Shown: positions 38,838 through 49,331 of the stretch, in pieces
How positions within the stretch are numbered: position 1 is the first letter of the stretch
Layout: each line of letters starts with the position of its first letter
Source: Pseudomonas neustonica
GTDB lineage: Bacteria; Pseudomonadota; Gammaproteobacteria; Pseudomonadales; Pseudomonadaceae
Reading direction: 5' to 3'
Assembly (NCBI RefSeq): GCF_003797945.1
Contig: NZ_RKKU01000003.1
Span: 223,683-287,682, forward strand
Length of the DNA: 64,000 nucleotides
Made by a program: the position numbers and the translations under genes
Notes under the pieces: model-generated
Seen by the model: only the letters and a program-made list of their open reading frames with translations
What the model was told of the DNA's origin: nothing
The model's database searches: none

Positions 38838-39992
38838 ATGAAGCAACCCATTTACCTTGATTATGCGGCCACAACGCCAGTCGACCCGCAGGTGGCGGAA
38901 AAGATGATGGCCTGCCTGACGCTGGACGGTAACTTTGCCAACCCCGCGTCACGTTCACATCTGTACGGGTGGAAGGCCGAAGAAGCTGTGGAAATGGCGC
39001 GGCGTCAGGTGGCCGATTTGGTTGGTGCCGATCCGCGTGAGCTGGTCTGGACCTCTGGTGCTACCGAGTCCGATAACCTGGCGATCAAGGGTGTGGCGCA
39101 TGCGCTTGCCGAGCAGGGGCGGCACATTATCACCTCAAAAATAGAACATAAGGCAGTGCTCGATAGCTGCCATCAGCTGCAGCGCGAGGGGTTTGAAGTT
39201 ACCTATCTGCAGCCCGGCGCTGAAGGGATAATCAGTCCCGAGCAGCTAGAGGCAGCTTTGCGTGACGACACCGTGCTGGTGTCGCTTATGCACGTTAATA
39301 ATGAGCTGGGCACGGTCAATGATATTGCTGCTCTTGGCGCCGTCGCCCACGCGCACAAGGTTCTGTTTCACGTTGACGCGGCGCAGTCGACCGGCAAGCT
39401 ATCCATAGATTTGAAGGCTTTGCCTGTCGACTTCATGTCGTTCAGCGCCCACAAGACCTACGGCCCCAAGGGTATTGGTGCGCTATTCGTGCGTCGTGGC
39501 TTGCCGCTGCGGCTTGAGGCGCAGATACACGGCGGCGGGCATGAGCGCGGCATGCGCTCCGGTACCCTGGCAACGCACCAGATTGTCGGAATGGGCGAGG
39601 CGTTCGCGCTGGCAGGCTCGTTAATGCTGGCTGAGGTGCAGCGTATTAGCGCCCTGCGCGATGCTTTGATGGCCGGTTTGGCTGAGCTGGATGGGGTAAC
39701 GCTCAACGGCAGCGCTGATGCGCGCGTGCCGCACAACTTGAATCTTGCTTTTGCCGGTGTTGATGGCGAGCTGTTGTTGCTGGCGTTAAAGGATCTGGCA
39801 TTGTCCAGTGGTTCAGCCTGCACCTCAGCGGCGGTGGAGCCCTCTTATGTGCTGCGGGCGATTGGATTGAGTGATGAGCTGGCGCATAGCTCAATTCGTC
39901 TTTCGCTCGGCCGCTTTAGCTCCGAGCAAGACGTGGCGCGCGCCGCCGAGGTTATCTGCCTGGTGGTAAATCGCCTCCGAAACGGCGGTTGA
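38838..39992 (+). CDS. Cysteine desulfurase, IscS-like, without the C-terminal tail
   Basis: A 384-residue PLP enzyme that takes sulfur from cysteine. The N-terminus ([16 protein letters not shown]), His104, PLP Lys206 in [10 protein letters not shown] and active-site Cys328 in SSGSACTS all match E. coli IscS numbering exactly. The protein ends NRLRNGG, about 20 residues short of the 404-residue E. coli protein, so the tail known to help bind IscU is missing. In related genomes iscR lies before iscS and iscU, iscA, hscB, hscA, fdx and iscX after it; here cysE precedes and ndk follows directly. Confidence 0.92.
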   Translation: MKQPIYLDYAATTPVDPQVAEKMMACLTLDGNFANPASRSHLYGWKAEEAVEMARRQVADLVGADPRELVWTSGATESDNLAIKGVAHALAEQGRHIITSKIEHKAVLDSCHQLQREGFEVTYLQPGAEGIISPEQLEAALRDDTVLVSLMHVNNELGTVNDIAALGAVAHAHKVLFHVDAAQSTGKLSIDLKALPVDFMSFSAHKTYGPKGIGALFVRRGLPLRLEAQIHGGGHERGMRSGTLATHQIVGMGEAFALAGSLMLAEVQRISALRDALMAGLAELDGVTLNGSADARVPHNLNLAFAGVDGELLLLALKDLALSSGSACTSAAVEPSYVLRAIGLSDELAHSSIRLSLGRFSSEQDVARAAEVICLVVNRLRNGG

Positions 39993-40036
39993 GCCAAACC
40001 TCAATTGGCATCCTTGCAGCTGTTATCTATTTGTCT

Positions 40037-40063
40037 TTAACCTGCGTATAATCCGCAGGTTAA
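40037..40063. promoter_or_regulatory. Inverted repeat enclosing TATAAT between the desulfurase and ndk
   Basis: TTAACCTGCG and CGCAGGTTAA, perfect 10-bp arms, flank TATAATC. It can be read as a terminator for the cysE transcript (a T6 run follows a few bases later) or as an operator over an ndk promoter -10 box. I cannot decide between these. Confidence 0.6.
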
Positions 40064-40108
40064 CCATTTTTTATCATTTCAATCCGAAAATACTGTCTGG
40101 AGAGTTAC

Positions 40109-40540
40109 ATGGCTGTTGAACGTACCCTGTCTATCATCAAGCCCGATGCCGTTGCCAAAAACGTTGTTGGTCAGATTCTGAGCCGCTTCGAGCAGGCTGG
40201 TCTGAGCGTCGTTGCTGCCAAGATGGTTCAGCTGTCTCAGTCCGATGCTGAAGGCTTCTACGCCGAGCACAAAGAGCGTCCTTTCTTCAAGGATCTGGTT
40301 GGTTTCATGACGTCCGGACCCGTTGTTGTGCAAGTACTGGAAGGCGAAGGCGCCGTGCTGAAAAACCGCGACCTGATGGGCGCAACCAACCCGAAAGAAG
40401 CGGCTGCCGGTACCATTCGCGCTGATTTCGCTGAGTCTATCGATGCCAACGCTGTGCACGGTTCTGACTCTGCTGCATCTGCCGCTCGCGAGATCGGTTA
40501 TTTCTTCGCAGAAACTGAGTTGTGCCCACGCACTCGCTAA
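40109..40540 (+). CDS. ndk: Nucleoside diphosphate kinase
   Basis: A 143-residue enzyme that balances nucleoside triphosphates by transferring the terminal phosphate through His117 in [20 protein letters not shown] at the start and the [14 protein letters not shown] loop are diagnostic. Full length. Start ATG 40109 follows TGGAGAGTTAC. Confidence 0.98.
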   Translation: MAVERTLSIIKPDAVAKNVVGQILSRFEQAGLSVVAAKMVQLSQSDAEGFYAEHKERPFFKDLVGFMTSGPVVVQVLEGEGAVLKNRDLMGATNPKEAAAGTIRADFAESIDANAVHGSDSAASAAREIGYFFAETELCPRTR

Positions 40541-40579
40541 GTTCAAACTCATCTGCACCAACCAAGTGATGTGATCGCC

Positions 40580-41734
40580 ATGACTAATGCCACCAGCAAG
40601 ACCAATTTGCTGGGTTTGACCCAGCAGAAACTGGAAGCTTTCTTCGAGCAGTTGGGAGAGAAGCGTTTTCGCGCCGGCCAGATCATGAAGTGGATTCATC
40701 ACTATGGTGTCGACAACTTTGATGAAATGACCAACGTTGGCAAGGCCCTGCGCGAAAAGCTCAAGGCCTGCGCCGAGATCCGCGGTCCGGAAGTTGTCAG
40801 TGAGGATATTTCCCGCGATGGCACACGCAAGTGGGTCGTGCGGGTTGCCTCGGGCAGTTGTGTAGAGACGGTTTACATTCCGCAGAATGGACGAGGCACC
40901 TTGTGTGTATCTTCCCAGGCGGGCTGTGCGCTGGACTGCAGCTTCTGCTCGACCGGCAAACAGGGTTTCAATAGTGATCTGACTGTGGCGGAAATTATCG
41001 GCCAGGTCTGGATTGCCAACAAATCTTTCGGTTCGGTGCCTGCCACCGTTGATCGCTCGGTGACCAACGTGGTGATGATGGGCATGGGCGAGCCGCTACT
41101 GAATTTTGATAACGTCGTCGACTCTATGCAGTTGATGATGGATGACATGGGTTATGGCATTTCCAAGCGTAAGGTGACACTGTCCACCTCAGGCGTGGTG
41201 CCAATGATCGAGAAGCTCGGCGAGATTACCGATGTGGCCTTGGCGCTATCACTTCACGCGCCCAATAACGAGCTGCGTAGCCAGCTGGTGCCGCTGAACA
41301 AGAAGTACCCGTTGGAGGTGCTGTTGCCGGCCTGCAAGAAGTACATTGCCGGTCTCGGCGAGAAGCGCTCGCTGACAATCGAGTACACCCTGCTCAAGGA
41401 TGTTAATGATCGTCCTGAGCATGCAGCGGAAATGATCGAGTTGCTGCGCGATATTCCCTGCAAGATCAATCTGATTCCTTTTAATCCGTTTCCGCACTCT
41501 GGTTATGAGCGTCCCAGCAACAATGCTATCCGTCGTTTCCAGGATATGTTGCATCAGGCGGGTTATAACGTCACCGTACGGACCACGCGTGGCGAAGATA
41601 TTGACGCGGCCTGTGGCCAATTGGTCGGCCAGGTGATGGATCGTACTCGCCGCAGTGAACGTTATATTGCAGTGCGCCAATTGGCGGCCGAAGCGGACGT
41701 TGTTGAACCCGCTCGCGATAACAATCACTCGTAG
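40580..41734 (+). CDS. rlmN: Dual-specificity 23S rRNA/tRNA adenine-C2 methyltransferase RlmN
   Basis: A 384-residue radical SAM enzyme that methylates A2503 of 23S rRNA and A37 of some tRNAs. The iron-sulfur Cys116, Cys120 and Cys123 lie in [20 protein letters not shown] follows, and the C-terminal catalytic Cys is in DAACGQL. ATG 40580 is preferred to a GTG three codons upstream. It follows ndk, as usual, and precedes pilF. Confidence 0.97.
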   Translation: MTNATSKTNLLGLTQQKLEAFFEQLGEKRFRAGQIMKWIHHYGVDNFDEMTNVGKALREKLKACAEIRGPEVVSEDISRDGTRKWVVRVASGSCVETVYIPQNGRGTLCVSSQAGCALDCSFCSTGKQGFNSDLTVAEIIGQVWIANKSFGSVPATVDRSVTNVVMMGMGEPLLNFDNVVDSMQLMMDDMGYGISKRKVTLSTSGVVPMIEKLGEITDVALALSLHAPNNELRSQLVPLNKKYPLEVLLPACKKYIAGLGEKRSLTIEYTLLKDVNDRPEHAAEMIELLRDIPCKINLIPFNPFPHSGYERPSNNAIRRFQDMLHQAGYNVTVRTTRGEDIDAACGQLVGQVMDRTRRSERYIAVRQLAAEADVVEPARDNNHS

Positions 41735-41757
41735 TTTCTGCCAGAAAGGATGAGCGC

Positions 41758-42507
41758 ATGATTAAGTCTGCAGCCTTGATGTTAACGCTGAGCCTGTTTT
41801 TGAGCGGCTGCGTTACCACAGGCGACACTGGCCGTAAGGTTGACCCGATTCAGGCACGCGATTCCTATATTCAGCTGGGTTTGGGTTATCTGCAAAAAGG
41901 CGAAACCGAGCGGGCCAAGAAGCCACTCAGCGAAGCTTTGGCGATCGACCCCCGGTCTGCCTCCGCGAATACGGCATTGGCGCTGGTGTTTCAGTACGAA
42001 GGTGAGTACGAGACGGCCGAGAAGCATTTTCGTGCTGCGCTGAGTGCGGAGCCCAACGATTCACGGATTTTGAACAATTACGGTGCCTTCCTGCTGGACA
42101 GGGAGCGCTATCCCGAGGCCTTGGGTTACTTTCAGCAGGCTGCGGAAGATACGCTTTACAGCGAACGTTCTCGGGTTTTTGAGAACCTGGGTATTACCTA
42201 CCAGCGCATGGGCGCAACCACCGAAGCGCGTGAAAGCTTCGAACGTTCGTTGCGCTTGAATAGTCGTCAGCCCCGCGCCCTGCTTGAATTGGCTCAGCTT
42301 GAATATCAGGCGCAGGACTATGTGCCGGCGTGGCAGCATTACCGAGCCTTTGCCGACATGTCGGGGCAGAATGCCGCCAGCCTGGCGCTGGGTATCCAGT
42401 TGGCCAAGCGCTTCGAAGATCACAGTCGTGCGGCTAGCTATGCCTTGCAACTCAAACGACTCTACCCTGCTAGTCCTGAAGCGAAAGCGCTTATGGAGTC
42501 CGAATAA
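41758..42507 (+). CDS. pilF: Type IV pilus biogenesis/stability lipoprotein PilF (PilW)
   Basis: A 249-residue outer-membrane lipoprotein that helps PilQ secretin assemble. The signal peptide ends at LSGC with lipidated Cys18. About six TPR repeats follow (IQLGLGYLQKGETERAK, LNNYGAFLLDRERY, ENLGITYQRMGATTEA). Start ATG 41758 follows GAAAGGATGAGCGC. It lies 2 nt before rodZ. Confidence 0.94.
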   Translation: MIKSAALMLTLSLFLSGCVTTGDTGRKVDPIQARDSYIQLGLGYLQKGETERAKKPLSEALAIDPRSASANTALALVFQYEGEYETAEKHFRAALSAEPNDSRILNNYGAFLLDRERYPEALGYFQQAAEDTLYSERSRVFENLGITYQRMGATTEARESFERSLRLNSRQPRALLELAQLEYQAQDYVPAWQHYRAFADMSGQNAASLALGIQLAKRFEDHSRAASYALQLKRLYPASPEAKALMESE

Positions 42508-42509
42508 TT

Positions 42510-43481
42510 ATGAGTTCAGAACGCCCTGATGCACCGGCAGCTCCCGCTGAAAAGCAGCTCATGAGTAACCCGGGTGAGACGTTGCGGGAGGCGCGTGCCG
42601 AGCGCAAGATGTCGCAGCTCGATATTGCACAAAACCTGAAAATTTCCGTTGCCGCTGTCGATGGTATCGAGAACGGGCTTTACGATCGCCTGCCCGGAGA
42701 TACCTTTGCACGCGGCTATATTCGCAGTTATGCCCGTATGGTAGGGCTCGATCCTAATCGCCTGGCTCTTGAGTTTGACCGTTATCGCGGCATTGAAGTA
42801 CGCGAGCGCTCGGTTAATGGGATAAGCCGGATCGCCGAGCCACGTCGCAGTGGTGGCGGGCTGATGCGCTGGGTCAGCTTGCTGATTCTTCTCATACTGA
42901 TCGCGTCGGTAGCCTGGTGGTATGACAGTCGCGGCAGTGATGTGCCGTCAGTACCGGCTGATCCTCTGGCGGGCGATCAATTGATGGATGAGGTCGAGGT
43001 AGACTCTCTCACCTTGCCAGCGGCTATCGCAGAGCAGGCCGAGGCGCTGACCGGCGGAAATCTCGGACTGGATGAGGTCGAGCAGGCGCAATCACAATCG
43101 GCTGTTACGGATGTGAGTGGCGATGAAGATGCTGCGAGCGCCAGTGGCGTCGATACAGCGGTTGTTGCTGATAGCGCTGCAGCCGTTGCATCGCAAGACA
43201 GTCCTGCCATCGCTGCCGCTGAGGCGCAGCCGTCTGCAAGTGCTGCTTTGAGTATGAGCTTTGTGGCTAATTGCTGGGTGCAAGTAAAGGCGGTGAGTGG
43301 CGAGGTGTTGCACAGTGGTTTGATGCAGGCCGGGCAAACGCTGAACCTGAGCCATCCGGGCGCTGTCGATCTGGTGATTGGCGATCGTAGCGCCGTGCAA
43401 AGTATCAACTATCGGGGTGAGCAAATTACGCTGCCGCAACAGAGTCAGTCAGGCGTCGCGCGCCTGCGCTTGGGTCAGTAA
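42510..43481 (+). CDS. rodZ: Cytoskeletal protein RodZ (HTH and DUF4115)
   Basis: A 323-residue inner-membrane protein that links MreB to the wall machinery. There is a cytoplasmic Xre-like HTH (about 23-85, with [14 protein letters not shown] and [15 protein letters not shown]), a membrane span near 112-132, an Ala/Asp/Ser-rich periplasmic linker (about 150-245) and a C-terminal DUF4115 domain with [16 protein letters not shown]. Order pilF-rodZ-ispG is conserved. Confidence 0.93.
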   Translation: MSSERPDAPAAPAEKQLMSNPGETLREARAERKMSQLDIAQNLKISVAAVDGIENGLYDRLPGDTFARGYIRSYARMVGLDPNRLALEFDRYRGIEVRERSVNGISRIAEPRRSGGGLMRWVSLLILLILIASVAWWYDSRGSDVPSVPADPLAGDQLMDEVEVDSLTLPAAIAEQAEALTGGNLGLDEVEQAQSQSAVTDVSGDEDAASASGVDTAVVADSAAAVASQDSPAIAAAEAQPSASAALSMSFVANCWVQVKAVSGEVLHSGLMQAGQTLNLSHPGAVDLVIGDRSAVQSINYRGEQITLPQQSQSGVARLRLGQ

Positions 43482-43495
43482 GAGGTTATTCCGCT

Positions 43496-44608
43496 ATGCA
43501 GCATCAATCGCCGATTAAGCGTCGTGTGTCCCGGCAGATCAAGGTAGGTTCGATTCTTGTCGGAGGCGATGCGCCTATTTCAGTACAAAGTATGACCAAC
43601 ACCGAAACCTGTGATGTGGCGGCTACGGTCGACCAGATTCAGCGTTTGGAAGCTGCCGGTGCTGATATCGTGCGGGTGTCGATTCCCAGCATGGAAGCGG
43701 CCGAGGCGTTTGGTGAAATTCGCAAGTTGACCAGCATGGCGTTGGTTGCTGATATTCATTTTGACTACAAGATCGCTCTGCGAGTTGCCGATCTGGGTGT
43801 GGATTGCCTGCGCATCAACCCCGGCAATATCGGCCGTGAAGACCGCGTCAAGGCGGTGGTCGATGCGGCCCGTCACAACGGGATTCCGATTCGCATAGGC
43901 GTGAACGCCGGGTCGCTGGAAAAGGATCTGCAGAAAAAGTATGGCGAGCCAACCCCGGCCGCGTTGGTAGAGTCCGCGTTGCGTCATGTCGAGCATCTGG
44001 ATCGGCTTGATTTTCAGGACTTCAAGGTCAGCGTCAAAGCGTCCGACGTGTTTATGGCCGTGGGTGCTTATCGTTTGTTGGCGCAACAGATTGATCAGCC
44101 GCTGCACTTGGGTATCACAGAGGCGGGTGGGCTGCGTTCCGGTACCGTGAAGTCATCTGTCGGCTTAGGCATGCTTTTGGCTGAGGGTATTGGTGATACC
44201 ATCCGCATCTCGCTGGCGGCCGATCCGGTCGAGGAGATCAAGGTAGGCTTCGATATCCTGAAGTCGCTGCACCTTCGTTCGCGGGGCATCAACTTTATTG
44301 CCTGCCCCAGCTGCTCACGGCAGAATTTTGATGTCATCAAAACCATGAACGAGCTGGAAAGCCGTCTGGATGATGTGCTGACGCCGCTGGATGTTGCTGT
44401 GATTGGCTGTGTGGTAAACGGTCCGGGTGAGGCCAAAGAGGCCGATATCGGCCTGACTGGTGGCTCGCCTAACAACCTGATCTATCAGGATGGCAAACCC
44501 GACCAGAAAGTAGATAACGCTGATCTGGTTGATCGGCTGGAAAAAATGATTCGCGACAAGATTGCCGCTAAGCAGGCGCTGGACGCCAATACCATCGTCC
44601 GCGGCTGA
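43496..44608 (+). CDS. ispG: 4-hydroxy-3-methylbut-2-en-1-yl diphosphate synthase
   Basis: A 370-residue iron-sulfur enzyme of the MEP isoprenoid pathway (MEcPP to HMBPP). The TIM barrel begins with [13 protein letters not shown]; cluster ligands are Cys270 and Cys273 (CPSCSR) and Cys305 (GCVVNGPGE). Full length. It depends on Fe-S supply, which matters given the reduced isc locus upstream. Confidence 0.97.
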   Translation: MQHQSPIKRRVSRQIKVGSILVGGDAPISVQSMTNTETCDVAATVDQIQRLEAAGADIVRVSIPSMEAAEAFGEIRKLTSMALVADIHFDYKIALRVADLGVDCLRINPGNIGREDRVKAVVDAARHNGIPIRIGVNAGSLEKDLQKKYGEPTPAALVESALRHVEHLDRLDFQDFKVSVKASDVFMAVGAYRLLAQQIDQPLHLGITEAGGLRSGTVKSSVGLGMLLAEGIGDTIRISLAADPVEEIKVGFDILKSLHLRSRGINFIACPSCSRQNFDVIKTMNELESRLDDVLTPLDVAVIGCVVNGPGEAKEADIGLTGGSPNNLIYQDGKPDQKVDNADLVDRLEKMIRDKIAAKQALDANTIVRG

Positions 44609-44632
44609 AGCGGCAATGAAAGGAAATACGCT

Positions 44633-45910
44633 TTGAAAACCCTGCAAGCCGTGCGCGGCATGAATGACATTTTGCCCGCCGATAGCGCCCTTTGGCAGTA
44701 CCTCGAACGCACCGTGGCAGATTTGCTGACCAGCTATGGTTATCAGCAAATTCGTTTGCCGATTGTTGAGCCTACCGAGCTATTCAAACGCACCATCGGC
44801 GAAGTGACCGACATTGTCGAGAAGGAGATGTACACCTTTGATGACCGCAATGGCGACTCTCTGACGCTGCGCCCAGAGGGTACCGCGGGTTGTGTGCGTG
44901 CCATGGTACAGCACGGTCTGCTGGGGAGCGGCGTAGGGCAGAAGGTCTGGTACACCGGGCCGATGTTTCGCCATGAACGGCCACAGAAAGGACGCTATCG
45001 TCAGTTTCATCAGGTTGGCGTGGAAACCTTCAATCTCAGGGGGCCGGATATTGACGCCGAGCTGATCGCGCTGTCCTGGCGCTTATGGCAGCGCCTGGGG
45101 ATCAGCGATGCAGTCAAACTTGAACTGAACAGCCTGGGTACGTCGGCCGATCGGGCACGCTATCGCGATGATCTGGTAGCTTATCTGAATGAGCGTTTTG
45201 ATCAGCTGGATGAAGATAGTCAGCGTCGTCTGAGTACTAATCCACTGCGGATTCTGGATAGTAAAAATCCTGAGACCCAAGCGCTGTTGGTTGATGCCCC
45301 CAAGTTGGCGGATTATCTGAACGAAGAGGCAAAGGCACACTTTGCCGAGCTGCGTAGTCTGCTTGATGCGGTTGGCGTCCCTTATGAAATCAACCCAAGG
45401 CTGGTGCGTGGGCTGGACTATTACGGTCTCACGGTGTTCGAATGGGTGACCGACAAGTTGGGAGCGCAGGGTACCGTTTGTGCCGGTGGACGCTACGATG
45501 GTCTGGTCGAGCAGTTGGGCGGTAAATCCGCTCCGGCGGTAGGGTTCGCCATGGGCGTTGAACGGCTTCTGCTGTTGATCGAAACCCTTGATAAAGTGCC
45601 CGCCGAACTGGCTCGCCAGGTTGATGTCTATCTCGTCACTCTGGGTGATGCGGCCGTAATGGCCGGTTTGCGCCTGGCAGAAGAGTTACGTGACGCGCTG
45701 CCGAACCTGCGGTTGGTAGTGCACGCCGGTGGCGGTAGCTTCAAGAGTCAGTTCAAGAAGGCAGATAAGTCGGCGGCACTCTATGCGCTGGTGCTGGGCG
45801 AGAGCGAAGTAGAGCAACAGCAGATAGGTCTCAAGCCACTGCGCACTGAAGAAGAACAGGAAAATCTGAGCTGGCAGGATCTGCCGGCTCGGCTTGCACA
45901 GATTATTTGA
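44633..45910 (+). CDS. hisS: Histidyl-tRNA synthetase
   Basis: A 425-residue class II synthetase. [11 protein letters not shown] at the start, [13 protein letters not shown] (motif 2 region), [34 protein letters not shown] and the anticodon-binding domain (about 330-425). The start is TTG at 44633 with AAAGGAAA upstream; no better ATG exists in frame near it. Confidence 0.97.
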   Translation: MKTLQAVRGMNDILPADSALWQYLERTVADLLTSYGYQQIRLPIVEPTELFKRTIGEVTDIVEKEMYTFDDRNGDSLTLRPEGTAGCVRAMVQHGLLGSGVGQKVWYTGPMFRHERPQKGRYRQFHQVGVETFNLRGPDIDAELIALSWRLWQRLGISDAVKLELNSLGTSADRARYRDDLVAYLNERFDQLDEDSQRRLSTNPLRILDSKNPETQALLVDAPKLADYLNEEAKAHFAELRSLLDAVGVPYEINPRLVRGLDYYGLTVFEWVTDKLGAQGTVCAGGRYDGLVEQLGGKSAPAVGFAMGVERLLLLIETLDKVPAELARQVDVYLVTLGDAAVMAGLRLAEELRDALPNLRLVVHAGGGSFKSQFKKADKSAALYALVLGESEVEQQQIGLKPLRTEEEQENLSWQDLPARLAQII

Positions 45911-45950
45911 GCGACAATCGAATCGCTTGTTGAAGGCTAAGGAGTGAAGG

Positions 45951-46595
45951 GTGGCTTACGAGACAGAAGAAGAACAGGTAGAGAAAATCAAGGATATGTG
46001 GCGTCGGCATGGTATGCCTCTGCTGACCGGTGTTGCTATCGCGCTGGCCGGCGTTTTTGGCTGGCAGGCCTGGAACAACTATCAGGATACCCAAGCGCGT
46101 AACGCCTCCACGCTCTATCAATCGATGCTCGAATCCGTATTGGCCAGTGACTCCGAGGCATCACGTGCGCGTGCGGCCGAGTTGGCGGCGCAAGTACGCG
46201 AGGAATACGCCAGTACCCGATACGCTGATTATGCCGCGCTGATGCAGGCGCGCCTGGCGGTTGAAGCGAAAGACTTTGCGGTCGCCGAGCAAAGTTTGCG
46301 CGAAGTGATGGATGGCAGCAAAAACGCGACCTTGCAGGAAGTGGCTCGTCAGCGCCTGGCCCGTGTGCTGGGTGAAGAGCAACGCGCCGAAGAAGCGCTG
46401 GAGCTGTTTTCCACTCCGGTTGAAGGTGCTGAGTTGCGCGCAACTCGTGAAGAGATACGTGGTGACCTGCTGTTAACGCTGGGTCGTGGTGATGAGGCGC
46501 GTGAAGCCTACAAGGCTGCGAAGGAAGCGTTGGAGGATGCGTCAGCGCGCCCTCAGCTGCAATTGAAGCTGGATGATCTGGCGGAGGAAGCCTAG
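45951..46595 (+). CDS. yfgM: YfgM family protein (SecYEG/BamB-linked, TPR_21)
   Basis: A 214-residue protein with one inner-membrane span (about 22-43) and a periplasmic TPR region. EEEQVEKIKDMWRRHG at the start is typical. In E. coli YfgM binds SecYEG and PpiD and assists periplasmic chaperones. The start is GTG at 45951 after AAGGAGTGAAGG. Its TAG shares one base with the bamB GTG. Confidence 0.92.
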   Translation: MAYETEEEQVEKIKDMWRRHGMPLLTGVAIALAGVFGWQAWNNYQDTQARNASTLYQSMLESVLASDSEASRARAAELAAQVREEYASTRYADYAALMQARLAVEAKDFAVAEQSLREVMDGSKNATLQEVARQRLARVLGEEQRAEEALELFSTPVEGAELRATREEIRGDLLLTLGRGDEAREAYKAAKEALEDASARPQLQLKLDDLAEEA

Positions 46596-47740
46596 TGAAC
46601 CTGAAGTCTCGTTATCTTGTTGTTGCGCTGAGTGCGCTGGTTGTTGCTGGCTGCGGTAGCAGCAGCAAGAAGGAATTGCCGCCAGCGGAGCTGCAAAAGT
46701 TTAATGCCGAAGTGGAGCTGGACCGGGTCTGGAAACGCAACATCGGCAACGGTCAGGGTGACCTTTACAACAACCTGACGCCAGCAATGGATGGTTTGAC
46801 GCTGTACGCTGCCGATGCCAAGGGCCGCGTTGTCGCGCTGGATCGTGATGATGGTTCAGTCAAATGGCAGGTTAAGCTCGACGAGCCGCTGTCCGGTGCT
46901 GTGGGTGCAGGCGGTGGGCGCGTTATGGTCGGCACGCTCGACGGTCAGGTGATCGTTCTGGATGATACCGACGGCACAGAAGAGTGGCGCAAATCGGTCA
47001 CCAGTGAAGTTCTGGCTGCGCCGCAAACCAACGGCGACGTGGTGGTAGTTCAGACGCAGGACGACAAAGTGGTTGCGCTGGATATCAGTAGCGGTGATCA
47101 GCGCTGGATCTATGAAGCCAGTCTGCCGGTGCTGACAGTCCGCGGTACCAGCACTCCTTTGGTTAATTTGCGTCAGGTCTTTGTCGGCTTGGCCAGCGGT
47201 AAGGTCGTCGCGCTTGCTGCTGAGAACGGCATTCCCATGTGGGAGCAGCGCGTAGCGCAGCCACAGGGCCGCTCCGAGCTGGAGCGCATGGTTGATATCG
47301 ATGGCCAGCTTCTGCTTGCCGATGACAAGCTCTACGTGGGTTCTTTTCAGGGTAATGTAGCAGCCCTGGATGCGCAGTCTGGCCGTCCTTTGTGGGTGCA
47401 GCCAGCATCAACTTATGTTGCTCCTGGCGTTGGTTACGGCGGTGTTTTTGTTAGTGAGGCTAACGGCACCGTTGAGGCCTTTGACGAAGGTAGTTCGTCT
47501 GCGCTGTGGAGCAATGACAGTTTGGCCCGACGCCAGCTGACAGCACCGGTAGTCGTCAGCAGCTATGTGGCGGTAGGCGACTTTGAAGGCTATCTGCACC
47601 TGCTGGCGCAGGCTGACGGTCGCATGGTTGGTCGCATCAAAGTCGATGGCGACGGCCTTCGCGCCAAGCCGATTGTGCTCGGTGATACCCTGTTTGTGTT
47701 CGGTAATAGCGGTGATCTGGCAGCCTATAAGCTGCAGTAA
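46595..47740 (+). CDS. bamB: Outer-membrane protein assembly factor BamB
   Basis: A 381-residue lipoprotein beta-propeller of the BAM complex. The lipobox ends VVAGC with Cys20; PQQ-like repeats recur (VVALDRDDGSVKWQ, VIVLDDTDGTEEWR, VAALDAQSGRPLWV). The start is GTG at 46595, overlapping the yfgM stop by one base, so translation is coupled. Confidence 0.96.
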   Translation: MNLKSRYLVVALSALVVAGCGSSSKKELPPAELQKFNAEVELDRVWKRNIGNGQGDLYNNLTPAMDGLTLYAADAKGRVVALDRDDGSVKWQVKLDEPLSGAVGAGGGRVMVGTLDGQVIVLDDTDGTEEWRKSVTSEVLAAPQTNGDVVVVQTQDDKVVALDISSGDQRWIYEASLPVLTVRGTSTPLVNLRQVFVGLASGKVVALAAENGIPMWEQRVAQPQGRSELERMVDIDGQLLLADDKLYVGSFQGNVAALDAQSGRPLWVQPASTYVAPGVGYGGVFVSEANGTVEAFDEGSSSALWSNDSLARRQLTAPVVVSSYVAVGDFEGYLHLLAQADGRMVGRIKVDGDGLRAKPIVLGDTLFVFGNSGDLAAYKLQ

Positions 47741-47762
47741 ACCGAAACGCGTTATACTTCTT

Positions 47763-47804
47763 CGGCCGCTGCGCGCAATTGCGTAGCGGCCGTTTTGTTT
47801 TTTT
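47763..47804 (+). terminator. Terminator of the bamB transcript
   Basis: CGGCCGCT/AGCGGCCG arms, extended by further pairs inside, followed by TTTTGTTTTTTT. Confidence 0.88.
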
Positions 47805-47831
47805 GGCACGCCAGGCGTGCGCGGAGTGATC

Positions 47832-49265
47832 ATGGTTCCTGTTATCGCCCTCGTGGGGCGGCCGAACGTCGGCAAATCCACGTTGTTCAACCGTCTGACC
47901 AAAAGTCGTGACGCCATTGTTGCCGACGTATCGGGCCTGACCCGCGACCGCCAATACGGCGAAGCCGTATGGCAGGGCAAACCTTATATTGTGGTTGATA
48001 CCGGGGGTATCACCGGCGACGAGCAAGGCCTTGATATGATCATGGCTGGCCAGTCGCTGCAGGCTATCGAAGAAGCCGATGCGGTGTTGTTTCTGGTCGA
48101 CGCGCGTGCCGGTCGTACCGGGGGTGACGAGCTGATTGCCGAGCATCTACGCAAGCGCAACAAGCATACCTATCTGATCGCCAACAAGATTGATGGCGCC
48201 GATCCGGATGCGATTCTCGGTGAGTTTTCCCAGCTGGGTCTGGGCCACCCTATCGGCATCGCCGCGGCACATGGCCGCAACATCAATCCGATGCTCGATG
48301 CGGTGCTTAACGATGAAGGCTTGCAGGCTGCCGGTGAGGGTGAAGACGGCACTGCGATGGTGGTCGAGCCGATCGGTACCAAGATCGCCATCATTGGTCG
48401 GCCTAACGTAGGTAAGTCGACGCTGGTTAACCGCATGTTGGGTGAAGACCGGGTTGTGGTATTTGATCAGGCTGGTACCACCCGCGACAGTATCTATATT
48501 CCCTACGAGCGCTACGAGAAACCTTACACGCTGATTGATACCGCAGGTGTGCGGCGCCGCGGTAAAGTGTTTGAGGCCATCGAAAAGTTTTCGGTGATCA
48601 AGACCTTGCAGGCGATCAAGGATGCCAACGTAGTCATCTTTGTGGTTGATGCGCGCGAAGGCATCGTCGAGCAGGATCTGCATCTACTGGGTTTTGTGCT
48701 GGAGTCCGGCCGTGCTTTGGTTATTGCGGTGAACAAATGGGACGGCATGGAGAATGAGGAGAAGGAGTTCGTTAAAACCGAGCTTCAGCGCCGCCTGATC
48801 TTTGCCCAGTTCGCCGATTTGCACTTTATTTCAGCCCTGCATGGCAGTGGTGTGGGTCTGCTTTACAAGTCGGTGGACAAGGCGTTTGAAAGCGCCATGA
48901 CTAAAATCCCGACGCGTCGCATGACCGAGATCCTCGAAGATGCCGTCACCGAGCATCAGCCACCCATGGTCAATGGTCGTCGGATCAAGCTGCGTTACGC
49001 GCATTTGGGTGGCTCCAATCCGCCGATCATTATTGTTCACGGTAATCAGGTGGATTCGATTCCGCGTTCATACACCCGCTATCTGGAGAATACCTACCGT
49101 AAGGTGCTCAAGCTGGCCGGTACGCCGATTCGGGTAGAGTACAAGGGCGGTGATAACCCCTACTCGGAAGTGAAGAACAAGTTGACCGAGCGTCAGGTTA
49201 ACAAGAAGCGGCGTTTGATGAGCCACAACAAGAAGAGCAAGAAAAAGAGCAAGGATCGTCGCTGA
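47832..49265 (+). CDS. der: Ribosome biogenesis GTPase Der (EngA)
   Basis: A 477-residue tandem GTPase for 50S assembly. The first G domain has GRPNVGKST at about 9-17 and DTGGITG; the second has GRPNVGKST near 190, [10 protein letters not shown] and NKWD; a KH-like domain and a Lys-rich tail ([14 protein letters not shown]) follow. ATG 47832 is preceded by CGGAGTGATC. A terminator separates it from bamB, so it probably has its own promoter. Confidence 0.97.
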   Translation: MVPVIALVGRPNVGKSTLFNRLTKSRDAIVADVSGLTRDRQYGEAVWQGKPYIVVDTGGITGDEQGLDMIMAGQSLQAIEEADAVLFLVDARAGRTGGDELIAEHLRKRNKHTYLIANKIDGADPDAILGEFSQLGLGHPIGIAAAHGRNINPMLDAVLNDEGLQAAGEGEDGTAMVVEPIGTKIAIIGRPNVGKSTLVNRMLGEDRVVVFDQAGTTRDSIYIPYERYEKPYTLIDTAGVRRRGKVFEAIEKFSVIKTLQAIKDANVVIFVVDAREGIVEQDLHLLGFVLESGRALVIAVNKWDGMENEEKEFVKTELQRRLIFAQFADLHFISALHGSGVGLLYKSVDKAFESAMTKIPTRRMTEILEDAVTEHQPPMVNGRRIKLRYAHLGGSNPPIIIVHGNQVDSIPRSYTRYLENTYRKVLKLAGTPIRVEYKGGDNPYSEVKNKLTERQVNKKRRLMSHNKKSKKKSKDRR

Positions 49266-49277
49266 TCTTTCGCATAC

Positions 49278-49307
49278 AAAAAAGCCAGCAGAGATGCTGG
49301 CTTTTTT
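49278..49307. terminator. Bidirectional terminator between der and the OYE gene
   Basis: GCCAGCA/TGCTGGC stem, GAGA loop, A6 to the left and T6 to the right, serving both convergent genes. Confidence 0.92.
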
Positions 49308-49331
49308 GTATCTGCATACCGCTGGCTGGTA

